Under the pieces are notes generated by a model that was given only the letters and a program-made list of their open reading frames with translations, was not told the origin of the DNA and searched no databases. A DNA stretch of 64,000 nucleotides. It comes from Combretum micranthum. Taxonomy: Eukaryota; Streptophyta; Magnoliopsida; Myrtales; Combretaceae. Of this stretch, positions 24,780-36,640 are shown piece by piece. How positions within the stretch are numbered: position 1 is the first letter of the stretch; each line of letters starts with the position of its first letter. The position numbers and the translations under genes are program-made. The DNA lies in contig JAMXBD010002789.1 in NCBI GenBank assembly GCA_024138025.1, forward strand, positions 62,001 to 126,000, written 5' to 3'.

Positions 24780-27556
24780 TGAAATGACCTAGATTTCAAT
24801 TCTATTTAAATTCCATGTGTTTATTTATTTATCTTAAGTATTGAATTGAATGAGCATGATGATTATAATGGTTATGTTGTTAGTGGTCTAAAATGCATTA
24901 TTTTGCATGTGTATATTGAAATTAATATCTTTGTTTTATATGTATTAATGTGTGTGTGTAATAAAATTATTAATTGTGTCTTTTGTACATTAAGGTGTTA
25001 GTTAAGTTAGATTTATAAAATCAACTTTGGTTTCACAAGATTAGTGATGGAATTTTGTTTCTTTAATTAAGTAGCATTTATGCTCAAATGAAGCCTCAAA
25101 TGAGACCTAAATACACCCCAAATGCACCCTAAATTTGTATATGCCTTAAAGGGCAAATTTGGAATATGTTTAAAGTCAAATTTTGCTTAATTAACCTACT
25201 TTTAGAGGCAGACATTACTTTATACGAATTTTGCTTCTTCTTTCTTTCTTTTCTTCTTCCTCTTTCAATTCCATTTCCAAGCTCAAGACAAGGTCAATAT
25301 CAAGTTTTAAGAATCAAAGTTTTCCTCAAGATAAGGTATATATATATATATATATATATATTTGAATTGATTTAGTTATGATTGTTGTTATGTTTTGTTT
25401 TTCTTTCTTGAAGTGATTGTATGAATTCTTCGTTGGAATGAGCTAAATGTTATCTAAATTGTTTGTTCTTGCTTGAGATGAGCTAGGAATGAGCTTTGTG
25501 AGTGTGTGAGTTTGTGCATGTATGGTTGAAGTGATATGAAGTGTTGGGAGGATGTGAAGAGGATTTGTGTAGGAAAATTTAGAATGGATTGAAGTGGAAT
25601 TTGAAGTGTTTAATTGTGTTGATTTCTTGTTTTGAGTTGCTAAGATTGAGTAGTATAGATAGGAGTGAGTATATGAAGTTGGAAGTATAGTTGAGGAAGG
25701 TTTAAAGTGTATTAGGATAGAATTTTTTCAAAGTGAAAAACAGGGGATTTGTGTTTTTTGTTTAAGCCTGTTTTTAGAACATACGCCGGCACCTGGGAAT
25801 TCAACGCCACCGGCTTAGAGGTAGCGTTGGATTCAAATTTCTTAAGGCTGGCTGAACGCCGCCGGCTTTCGCTGGAAAAGTCACCCGGCGTTCTTTCCTT
25901 CATATTGTACGCTGGCAGCGGGAATCAAGGCCGCCGGCGTATGTGTCAAAGCTGCCCGTGTATCTGGGTAAGCGGACGGCTTAGACCTCTCTGGACGTTT
26001 TTGAAAATTTTAGGTTTTGGATTCTACGCCGGCGTAGGATGCAAGGCAGGCGACGTACCCTTGAACACTGCCAGCGTTGGCAGTGTTGATTTTCAGAGTA
26101 TTGAACACCGGCTCAACGCCGCCGGCGTTGGGTACCGGCGTATCCCTTGTACTTTTGAATTTTAAAAACTTTTTCTAAAATTTTTCGAAGTTTGTTATTT
26201 GAGCAATTGAGTATTTATTAAGCGATTTACAATATAATAGGACATTTAAATGCTTATTTATGACTTTGTATTCAATTATTTGGATTTCTTTGATTAATTG
26301 TGATATATAGATATAATATGTGTATAATTGTGAGAATGAAATCTATAATTATTGATTTATTGATTATTGTGATATTTCTATTTCAGTTAAGGATTCTTCG
26401 GTTAGTTCATCACCGAGAGATCCTAGTTATATACTAACGGGTTCAGGTACGCAATAACTTATTTGATGATTGCTAGGAATAGGCATTCCTAATTTGATTT
26501 AAATCGATTTGGCTTAACATTTGAATGAATTCGATGGCTATTACGCTGTTTAATCTGGTCCGAGGAGTAGCTAACCTGTCATGATGCAATGACATGTTAG
26601 TTGGGCGCTTAACCAAGTCATGATGCAATGACTTTACCATGATGCAATGGTACGCTATGATGCAATAGCGATTCTTTTTGGTTAAATGGGTAGCCGATAG
26701 GGGGAATAGTATCTGAGTAACGTTTGCTTAAACTTAGGGGGAAAAACCATGATTTAGTTTAAAGTTTATGAGAACTTGTGAACTAGGCTCATGTTATGGA
26801 CTGAGTTTAAGTAGAGTCGGGCAACGGCTTTTAAACCCTAAATGAAGCTATTATCTTCATGAAATAGATATAGGAGATATAAGTATTCGGACTGCTTATA
26901 TCAACCCCCTGAGCAGCTGCTGTTACTCAGGATCCCTGAATTCCCGAAGCGTGACAGGGGTTTGAATACCCTCTTGTTGATTTGTGAACGAAAGTGTAAT
27001 AAAGATAATCACCGTCTAATGATGCATTACATTGACTTGATGATTTGTTTCTTGCATTGGTTATTGTGTATTGGGCCTTTGGCTCACTTTTGCTGCTTTG
27101 CAGGTATTGGAGACGAGTTTTATGATGACTTGGGCTATGGGTCCGATTTTGAGAGATTTCTGGATGAGTGGGACGAATAGGATCCGATTATCCTGGACCT
27201 TTGGAAGGAATTTTGTTAAGGGGAAAGTTATGTATAGAAGGCTTGTTAGTTAAGCCTATTTTTTTGTAATGAACTTAAGATCCTCTAGGATTCTTATGTT
27301 TTAAGAAAACATGTAATTTTTGTAGTGTCTTGTATTGGCACTAAACGATGTTTACATGATGTAAATGTATGTACAGATTGCTTTTGTTAGCAATCTTGTT
27401 TTGTTTAAAAGTTCTTTACAAAGTATAGTGGTTTTGATCAAACAATTTTCATAAACTGTTAGTTTTAGGACAACCTTACATATAATGTGAAAACGTTATA
27501 TGTGGTTGGGGATTCGGTACTCTAAGTCTCGGGATTTAGAGGAACGAGTCTTTACA
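24780..27556 (+). mobile_element. Solo LTR B, target duplication ATTGG
   Basis: A 2777-bp LTR starting TGAAATGACC and ending GAGTCTTTACA, flanked by perfect ATTGG at 24775-24779 and 27557-27561. It is a relative of LTR A. It has a donor-like site at 25336, a GCCGGCG array at 25785-26150 and an exon-like block at 26387-26446. ATGATGCAATG repeats lie at 26579-26670. A TATTGGGCCTTTGGCTCA box (27070-27087) precedes TTTGCAG. It splits an endogenous pararetrovirus relic. Confidence 0.9.
26387..27180 (+). CDS. Putative spliced acidic leader peptide in LTR B
   Basis: Exon-like block 26387-26446 is bounded by TTTCAG and GTACGC, and block 27104-27180 follows TTTGCAG. Joined, they form one open frame ending TAG at 27178-27180. 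The second block encodes an acidic peptide, DEFYDDLGYGSDFERF and more, matching the YD..GYG.D pattern of LTR A. If the donor at 25336 is used as the upstream join, a stop lies just before this frame, so the real 5' end is unknown. Splicing is inferred, not observed. Confidence 0.4.
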
Positions 27557-27561
27557 ATTGG

Positions 27562-28351
27562 ATTATGGATTGATAAAAAAATGGCATTGGAACACCCATA
27601 CAATACAGAAAAACACAGTTTGGGACTATAGTAAAAAAAGTCATAAATAATCTTGCTTCTATGAATGACTCATCCAATTGGGGATATAGCTTAATGATCA
27701 CCATGACTATCAGATCAATTCCTCTGAAATAGTTTAAATATAATATAAGTCCAGCTATTCATAAAATTATCATGGAAGTTGAATACAATCCTAAATATCC
27801 AAAACAAACGAATTAAGAATGTAATATTTTAATGGACATCAAAATTGAAAGATGGATTGCATATGAAATAGCACATTCAACTAAATAGCCATAGTATTGT
27901 TTCTTAAATTTTCAAGACATGATATATAATATATTTTCTTCAAGCTATATGATAATATGGCCAACAATTGACATAAAATATTCTAAACTGTGGAAAGATA
28001 CGAAGAAGAAGTAGACAAAGAAGCAGAAGAAGAAGAAGAAGAAGCCATGAATGAAGAAGAGATAAGAGGTAACTAAAAGCAAATAGTATAAAACAGTTGA
28101 AGACAATGGTTGGTGAAGATATTAAAATGTTTACTGACAGACCTCATCTAAAATTAAAGCGAAGTCAATAAATAATAAACTCAAGCCACAAGATTTCAAG
28201 ACCACTATAAATAGAAGCAACATCCTTTGCTGACAAACATAACTAAAAAAAAAAAAAAAAAAGACAACACGAAGCATTTAGAGCAAACACTCTCAAACAA
28301 TCTCTAGCATCCAGCATCCTTTGTTTTCTCCCTAGTAACCAACATCCTTGT
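27562..28351 (+). pseudogene. Pararetroviral relic: coding end, promoter-like TATA and leader
   Basis: This continues the frame interrupted by LTR B. It decays through several stops and ends with a glutamate-rich stretch at about 28000-28075. A TATAAATA box at 28206-28213 follows about 130 bp later, then a leader-like stretch with a poly-A run at 28244-28262. Coding end, then TATA, then leader is the order expected across the junction of a circular pararetroviral genome. The leader is cut at 28351 by a SIRE-type solo LTR and resumes at 30039. Confidence 0.45.
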
Positions 28352-30038
28352 TGTTGGTCCCGAAAATAATCAAGAAGGGGGTTGAATTGATTATTTCAGA
28401 AAATTAAAATTTTTGCCTTTTAAAACAATCCCCTTTGATTTTAAGCTAAGAGAACAATAAGAACAATTAAATAGTAATAAAATAAACTGTAGAAATATAA
28501 ATAGAGAAGGGATAAAAAGATCAGGCAGATATTTATAGTGGTTCCGCTTTGTGCGTCAGTCCACTCTTCCAGCTCCGAGTTGGGGACCCCGATATCCTTC
28601 GGGTTAGTTCCACTATATCCAATAAAAACAATTACAAGCTTGTACAATTCTCTCTGCTCGATTCTCAGAGCTATCCTCTAGCTTCAATCGATCTACAGAG
28701 TCTAAACTAGTAATTAACCTAACTCACTTGAAGCCAACAACAAGTTGCTTCATTTGTAAAAGAATAAAGTGTAAAAATTGCAATAAAATTTGCTACAAAT
28801 CTGCACGTGAAAGGAATAAAGAAAGTTTGCTTTTTCAACTCTTAAGATTTCTCGGTCAATGATTTAAGTCAAGCAGCTCTCGGTTTTTTGTTTTTCTTGA
28901 ATAGTATCAAGTTCTGTATCTCTTTCTTCCTTTATCTCTGTTCGCATATTATGTCATTCTATCGTTCAGAATATTTTGCGCTTGAGATAAGATAGATATC
29001 CCAAAAATCTTAGATGGAAATTTGTAACCTCTTATCCTTAAATTAATTTTTCAAACGCTGCTGATATCTTCAAGAGAAAATCTCGTTCTTCTTGTTTACT
29101 TCGGTTCTAGATTTGAATTTGAATTCTTGATACGCTGAAGTAAGATCAGATCTGCTTGAAATTCGTGATTTAAGATAATCCACTTGTTTTCTGTTTTGAA
29201 AGCTTCTGATAACGTTGATCTTGAAGATAGATTTGGAGAATTGTTGCTGATATCACGGTCTTCAACGTGATCTTCGTGTGTCATCTTCTTAAAGATAACA
29301 TTGTTCTTATTTTGATTTTCTTAATAATATCCAATTCGAATTTGTTTTTATCTTGAGAAAAATCAGAAAACATAACTGTTCTGTCTTGAAATCAGTCCAT
29401 CATCAATCAATCGTAACTTCTGTCTTTATCTCCAGAAAACTTCTTTGATGAATATAATCAATCCGACAATTGCTTTAATCCCCTAGGATAATCCAACTTT
29501 AGTGGAACGAATAAGTATACTATCCGAATATACTTATTATCTCGGAGCTAGGTCTTCAAAATCATTGATCTTCTGCATAAAAAAATATAGATCTTGTTTG
29601 AGAAGATGAACAGTAACTATCTTTAACTTAGAATTACTGCTGAAGGTTCTTGGAAAGGTTCTGTAAAAATTTCTATGTCTTCTGGAAACTAACTTCAATT
29701 CAGAATGGTTGTTTTGAGTTTCTCCCAAAGGTTCTGTGAAAGGTTCTATGTTGCTGGGAATGTTTTATACTTTAATTATCCTTCTGGAAAACATTCTGTG
29801 TACCTGTTTCCTTTCTAAACAGCATCCAAAATCATCATATCGTATAACAATTCTTGTCTAACTTATCTAAAAACTTGTTCATACCCAAGAATTAATATCA
29901 TTCAACCTTATATATTTGTTCAACAAATTCACCAATATTCTATACAAAGTTCTGAATATAATTCTGCACACTAATAGAATAGTTAGTTCTTTGAGCATTT
30001 TGTTACCATCAAAACTTTAGATATATAGAGAATCAACA
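28352..30038 (-). mobile_element. SIRE/Maximus-type Copia solo LTR, second copy, target duplication CTTGT
   Basis: On the plus strand it starts TGTTGGTCCC and ends GAGAATCAACA, with perfect CTTGT at 28347-28351 and 30039-30043. It is 1687 bp. The minus-strand start TGTTGATTCTC...AAAGTTTTGATGGTAAC is typical of SIRE/Maximus. It is collinear with 15675-17288, sharing for example GTGGTTCCGCTTTGTGCG at 28539 and TTCCACTATATCCAA at 28608. It is inserted in the pararetroviral leader. Confidence 0.88.
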
Positions 30039-30043
30039 CTTGT

Positions 30044-30204
30044 AATTTATTGTCGTAGATATAATAGAACCAACCTTTGTAAAACCTCTTTGTAATAATA
30101 GTTTCTTTTTACCATTTCTCTACCTCTATTGTAACTATCTTTAGTGAAACAACAACTTTTCTCTGCAACAATTGGGTATAATAACGATTAGGTACTGTAG
30201 GTTT
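30044..30204 (+). other. Pararetroviral leader, right of the SIRE LTR
   Basis: This continues the leader interrupted at 28351. The segment 30158-30200 (CTCTGCAACAATTGGGTATAATAACG...) resembles the leader-like segment at about 22724-22770. There is no coding sequence. Confidence 0.4.
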
Positions 30205-30700
30205 GCTTTCTTCTAGTATTCTGCTAGTATTTTCATTACCTTCCATATGTTTTGATATTTCTCATTCTAGTCCTTTTAATTCTTTTTTTGTTCCTATTTT
30301 CATTACTGTCATCTCTTACTCTTCCATTTTTTGTTATCAATTTTTTATCATCTAATATATGTTCATCCTGTTCAATTTTTCTTCTATTTTTATTCCTTTT
30401 TTTTTTTTTTTTTTGCTTTAGGGTCTATTTTTTCTTCTATCTTATTTATTCTTTCTTCTAACCAAATCCATATAACATGTATAGTATAATCTTTACTATT
30501 ACAAAAATCTTTTTCCTAATGAAGTTCTGTCCCAACTCGATTCTCTATAAGTAGTATAAGGAAATCTAGAGGGTTGTCCTATTCTATGATTATCCATTCT
30601 CGTATCAAAAACTCCTCCCTATATGGACTACTTGATGCTCTTTCCATTAAATCTATTGTAAATCCCGAGATTTTCATACAAGTAGAAATGAATAGAAATA
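30205..30700 (-). pseudogene. Inverted pararetroviral ORF relic
   Basis: The minus strand has coding-like text, including MDNHRIGQPSRFPYTTY at about 30550-30600 and a lysine/glutamate-rich region at 30205-30480. Frameshifts and stops are present. It reads opposite to the leader immediately left of it, mirroring the arrangement at 23440-23965. Family assignment rests on context. Confidence 0.35.
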
Positions 30701-30890
30701 CAAATATAGAAAATAAAAGGGTCATGTAGGACTCAGCAAAGACCTCAGACTAAACCCACCAATGGTAATAAACCTATATATATCTTCAAACCTTAAAACA
30801 AAGTTCTATAGATAGTAACAGATACCAAAGATAAGATTTCATAGCTAGTATCGAAAACTCAAAGTATTAAAATAATTTGAAAGGGATTTC
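30701..30890. other. No gene seen
   Basis: AT-rich text between the viral relic and LTR H. The left end of LTR H could not be fixed and may fall anywhere from about 30850 to 31270. Confidence 0.3.
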
Positions 30891-31199
30891 ATGTGTGTTG
30901 GAAAGTAAATAAACAATAAAGCTTAGATTTAGAAAACGATAATTCAAGGATGAACCGTTAAGGTTATAAATACACAATAGAAACGAAAACAGACCTATAA
31001 CTAATAATCTAGACTTCAAATAAATGTTTGGATCACACTATTGTTCTGGTTAGATAATTCTAAAGCAATTAGAGACTAAAACAAAAATTGGCTTATTAAG
31101 CTTAGAAAACCCTAATCGCAGGGGATTAAATCTAAAAATAATTAATTGCGTAAACTTTAAACCTAAAGTTAAGCCCAATAATAACTTAGAAAGTTTATG

Positions 31200-34100
31200 G
31201 TAGTTTTAAATAAAATTTTTGGAGACAGAAATACTAAATAACTATCATATTTGTACTCGTTTAACTTGATGAACTATCCTAAAATTTAGATAATTAATTA
31301 AATAAATAATATTATATTATTTTATCTACAATTTCAGTGCAGTTTGGCTTGGATATACGGCTTGGGATACATTAAAGTTGTAGCAACTAAAAAATTGCAC
31401 AACAAGAGTCAAATAAAGTAACCAAAAGTCAAGCAAAATATTGCAAAAAAAAAATCCAAACCATCCAACTCAACAAACTCATTAAATGCAATAACAATCA
31501 TGCTTGCAAATGGAGAGTTTGGTAGAGGAAAAACATCCTCTTCTATCCAAAATACATTGAAGATAAGCTTCTCCCTTGTATATAAATACACATATTTATT
31601 AGTATACGAACAAGCCCTTAAAAGCTTAATTACAATAGTAAATAACAACAAAAAATCCGTCCTCCTTCTCTACCATAAAACACTTATGAACATGACTCCA
31701 TAGAATCTCCATAGCAAACACCAAAACAAGTTTAGGAAAAAGGAACAACCAAGGTAAGAAAACAATTCATTTTAAGTTGGTTATATGTTAAACAATAGCT
31801 TAAACTATGTTTCTATTGACTTAGATTTGTATCAAGCCTTTAGGAAGGGTTTAGCATCATCACATCAGCTACTACCAGGTAATACCCAACCATAATACCC
31901 TAATTATGTATTATACTATGCATAGAAGTTAGAAAATCTTGAAGTAAGAGGATTATGAGATGATATATATATGTTGTTATGTCACAAAAAATACTCTTGG
32001 AACATTGATAAACACTTAAGAGTGGTTTAAATATAAGTACAATATACATATGAAATAAGAAAGTTAAGTTTCGAAACAGAATTCGAGGAAGATAATGAAC
32101 AGTATTAACGTCGTCCCTACGCCGACAGTGTATGTGCTCAATGTCGGTGGCGTACAAGGATAGGCCGACAGTATTGAGATGGTGTGCACTGGAAAATAGA
32201 AGTTATGTAAATTTTTTTCACGTAAAATTAACAAACGCCGGCAAACTGGAATTCAACACCAACGGCGTTGGTGCTAACATATGTTAGACACTAGCGGCCT
32301 TCGAAGCTAATGTACACTAAAAGTTAAAGCATGTATAAATTACATGAACACCGACATCTTGGAGTTTACTGCCGACAGCGCAGGATGCCAGCATACTTGC
32401 AAATTATCCTTAGAAGTTTGTTTCGTCTAAAAAAAAATATATATATATATATATAAAGAGAGAGAAACAGAAATAGACTTAATAACAAATAAATACATAT
32501 ATATTAAGAATTATAGGTTTAATATATGTGAAGTATTAAACCCTAAAAACCATTAGAAAATACAATTATTATTCTACTAAAACAATAAGAATAGAATATT
32601 TTAATTGTTTAATACTTTTTAATTGGTAAATATATAAGAATGAAAATTTAGAATAAGCTAAAATATCAAATAATGTGATTTCTAAAAATAATTAGATAAT
32701 AATATGAAGTCAGATCAAGAGAAACACGATGAAACTAAACAATAGAAAATAAATATTAATTACCATAATAGGTCAACTAAGGAATGATATAAAAGTAATA
32801 ATAATAATAATGATAAAATATTGATCTATTAAATATTAACTCTATAGCTACCTAATAAAAATATAAACATCATATAAGATCAAGACAAGCAACATGAAAA
32901 CAAAATTTAACTAATAAATATCTAATATCATAGGATCATTACCTTAATGACCAATAAAGGTAATAGAAATATCAATATAGGATTCGTAGAAGTTTAGTTA
33001 AGCAATATATGTTTTATTGATTAATGTTTAATTCATCTCAATAGGTGATCTTGATACTATTGAGGATTTCCCAATGGACTATTATGATTAGTCAAGATGA
33101 GCAAGTAAGTAACTCAGATCTATTACATTGCTTGTGTTTTTAACTACTAGCATATGTAATGCAAAGATAATAATATAGTTGTTGTGGAATATATTAAGCA
33201 TGTGATGTGAGTTGTTTGTTTGGTAGACAAATTAGAATAATAAAAGTGATAATATAGAATGCTTGATGACTAGAGAAAAGCATGATATATGTTGTGTGTA
33301 TATTGTGTGATCACCATAAGACTGACTATAAATTACTGGCTTTATAATTAAAAATAATATATTACACGAACTACATTATTGCGAATTCAAAAAGGATGAC
33401 AGCCTGTTACTTATAAATATTTTAGTTCTCTATTAATACTTAGTTTTCTAAAGTGTTAGTTCTTCCAAGGTTTTTTTTGTTCCGTCGGTTCTATGGGAAC
33501 TAAGTGTCAACGAAGAATGCCGCCCGTAGTATTGCTTTGAAACGATTAATACTTAGGGAGTTTCTAAGGATTAATGTAGGAAATGGTTAGTTAAAATGCC
33601 ATTAAGTTAAAAGTGAACCCTAAGACGAGAAATCATTGATTTTCCTTTATACTTAGTCTCTCCAAGGCATTTGGGTCATAAATAATTGTTCTTCAACCCT
33701 AGAAAGAGGGTACAAATCTTTTTCCTGTTTAGAATCTAAATCATCCAAACTTATATCTGTGCATATGCTTGATTGATACATTATATATGATTTGTTAATA
33801 AACTTGCTTGACATGTAATATGTCTGTTATTCACTGAGCTTGTGGTTTTACTCACACTCCTAAAGACCTTTTAGGTTGACGCTACAACCATGGCTTGTAT
33901 CTTCCAAGAGTATGGTTCCGATAAGAACTTAGAAGCTAGAATAACATGGGATCTTGGGGTTGTGATATTTATTTTTATTGCTACATATAAGTTAGATAGT
34001 ACTTGTACTATCAGTTTATATTTTTGGAGACATATAGAATAGAATTATGTCTACAATATTATTATGATATCCACTACTTGTGTGGCAGATTTTTACTAAT

Positions 34101-34237
34101 TTATGGATTATATGTATTTATCATTTTTTATCAATACAATTTAAAGATCCTGTTTGAAAATATGTCATTCTGAAAGTTAACTTGTAATAGTGTATAGTGT
34201 GGCTTGTGTACTACTATTAGGGTATTCTCAGGTGACA
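31200..34237 (+). mobile_element. LTR H (plus), left end uncertain
   Basis: It ends AGGGTATTCTCAGGTGACA (34219-34237), matching the ATACCCTCGGGGCGTGACA end of LTR F on its own strand. It has a CCAAGGTAAG donor-like site (GT at 31754) and a degenerate array of GCCGACAG/GCCGGC words at about 32110-32400. An exon-like block with a short acidic frame follows at 33045-33104, then a CTGAGCTTGTGG box at 33836 and TTTTAG at 33869-33874. Neither the start nor a target duplication was found, so whether it is solo is not known. Confidence 0.55.
33045..33104 (+). CDS. Putative 14-residue acidic peptide exon in LTR H
   Basis: After CAATAG and the bases GT, fourteen codons (33047-33088) read DLDTIEDFPMDYYD, followed by TAG at 33089-33091. 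The block ends at a GTAAGT donor-like site (33105). LTR F has the same arrangement: acceptor-like AG, then GT, then 14 codons ending DYYD, then a stop, then a GTGAGT donor-like site. Aligned P, D, Y, Y, D codons include synonymous changes. It is probably joined to the donor at 31754 in a spliced leader. No in-frame ATG was found in the presumed first exon. Confidence 0.42.
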
Positions 34238-36394
34238 CTATGACTTCTCTAGTGTATGTTATATCTGTATCTACTAACAAATTCTCTTCTATCATTTTTT
34301 TTACTGCGAAAATAAAAATGATAAAAAATGAAAAAGAAAAAAGAAAAGAAAGAAACCATACATACTTCTAAAGTCACTATCTTGTTGGCTCCCAATCCTT
34401 AAGTTTTGTTTTTCTTAGCCAATGATCCTTAAGTTAATTGCAGCTTTTTACTATGGATAATGTGGTAGATTTAACGAATAAAAAATTAATTGAATATAAT
34501 ATTTAATAACTTTAAATGTTAAAGGTAAAATTAATATATATTTTTTTCATTGAGTAACTTCGACTTGAATATAATCGTATTATCAAATTTTTGCATGTAA
34601 TTAATTTTTAATGAGAAACGAAAAAAAAAAAAAAAAGGTTGTTTTCCATCGAGAAACTTGAGATCTTTCCTGTGTAGATAGAAGTGAAGGGAGTAACAAA
34701 TGATGGCCTTGCCCATGCTCATTTTGCTAATGCTGAAAAATGGAAATACTAGTATTTTTGTTCCACCCGATATGTTATTAATTCTTGGCACGTTTTGGGA
34801 GGAAAGGGATAAAGTTTCCTTCTCTCATATTATAGTTTATTTAACATTTTATTTGGCATGATGAAATGATTTAAGTAAAAAAAAAATTAATGGCAATGTG
34901 AGTTCTTTTATATATTTAGATAATGAAGCTAAAGAAAATAGATGGAACATCAATTATTATAATATTAAATTGCTTGTATATCCTTAAAACATAATAAATA
35001 ATTTGAAAGATGTAAGAGTAATATAAAAAAACTTTCCCTTTTCATTTCCAATTTTCTCCATTTTATAGGAGGAAAAAATGGCAGAGCCATAGAAAATATT
35101 CTATCAATTATCTTTCACTTTCAAAACAAATAAAGAAATGAGCTTTAAACTGTTTCTTCCTTTTACAATCATTTCTTCTCATTCTCCTATACCAAACACA
35201 CCATAAAAGTTCAAATAACAATTCCTTAGATCCCACTCAATTCCATCCTATCTTTATACGTGATTTTTTTTTTTTACTTTATTACACTTTTACTATATAT
35301 CCAACATTTTTCATGAATACACTATAAATTCATTTAAATATAAAAATAGATAATTATTTTAAAACAGGTTAATATCGCAAATGATAACTAAACTTTGATT
35401 AAAAAAATGTAATTATGTACCTAAATTTTAAAATTGATCGATTTAATACCTAAAAAACTTTTCATGTATTCTAACAGTATCTCTGTGATATTGGTTAGCA
35501 TACAAGTAAAGTAATTTCAAATATTAAATTGATAAATTTAAAAATTTAAATACATAATTCTATATATATATATATTATATATTGTCTAAGTTCAAATACC
35601 TTTGGGACATTTATCTATTTTAAATCCAATTCTGTTTCATTTTACTTCAATCAATTGCTAGGTATTAAATGTAACATTATATATAATCATAGAAGCTTAG
35701 AGCTACTATCAATGGCTAATGTATAAACGGAACTACTTGTAATGTCAAAATAATCAACCCCCCTAAAAAATCACCATTATAGATAAGGAAAAGGGAAATG
35801 AACGAACAGGTGAGGGAAGGACCTATGGAGGAAATGTTCAAATTTTGGGGAAGAAAATTGGGAAGATAAAAAAAAAATGGAATGATTAGTATTTTTTTTT
35901 TCCTTTTTAAAATGGAGAGAAAGAGGAAGGAAATTAGGAAAAAAATGCATTTATTTATCTATCATTTTTTATTATATTTTTTTTCTTGTAATTTTATGAG
36001 AGTATATTAGTAATTCTAATTTATCTATTAATTTATATTAGTAATTGGTCACTATTCATTCTATGTTCTTTCTCTCTTTTAATCAAATTCTTTAAAGATA
36101 CTAAATACTTTTTTCTTATTTCTTTCTTCATATTTTCTTTCCTTTTATATTCATTTTCCACTGCTTCATTCTCATTACTAAATAAAGTGAAATGCGATAT
36201 TGCATGGAAGTGTATTGGATGATCTGATTATCATCTATATTTAATCAATATCAATATTTATATTTTATTGTATTTTATCTATATCTAACTTGTATTGATT
36301 TATTTAAATTTTTATTTATAATTATTTTAAAATGATCTATTTAAAATAATAAAAATAAGATTGCTATCAAAGAAAAGATCGATCAACCAAACAA
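34238..36394. other. No gene seen; AT-rich, one possible foldback element
   Basis: No coding frame is supportable. At about 35380-35560 two inverted copies of an AATTATGTACCTAAATTTTAAAATTGAT-like text suggest a decayed foldback element related to the one hosting element F. A short word at 34280-34310 resembles 23456-23485 of the viral relic but is too simple to be sure. Confidence 0.35.
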
Positions 36395-36640
36395 GACATT
36401 GGCACGGGACGGTTCCGAACCGCGAACCGCCCCAAACCGTTCCACGTGGTTCCGTACCTAGTAACCGTTCCATCGAGGACGGTTATGAACCGCCGAAAGA
36501 CCCGCCGGTCTCTTAAAAAAAAATTTGGTTCATGATTCGCGTGGAACTATGAACCGCACCAGCTCTGGCGATTCCGGTTCCGTTTCCATGAAATATGAAA
36601 CCGTGACCCGGCGGTTCCAGTTCGAGTTGGTTGCAATGTC
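36395..36640. mobile_element. GC-rich GGTTCCG/CGGAACC repeat patch (hAT-like subterminal repeats)
   Basis: About 245 bp, much richer in G+C than its surroundings, carries many degenerate GGTTCCG, GAACCG and GAACCGCC words in both orientations, starting TTGGCACGGGACGGTTCCG. Dense inverted short motifs of this kind are typical of subterminal regions of plant hAT elements. No transposase or matching terminal inverted repeat is visible. The 103-codon frame 36525-36836 over it is not considered a gene. Confidence 0.4.

Noticed and set aside
25749..26165. 138-codon frame in LTR B
   Set aside because: It is caused by the GC-rich GCCGGCG array lacking stops; there is no protein family resemblance.
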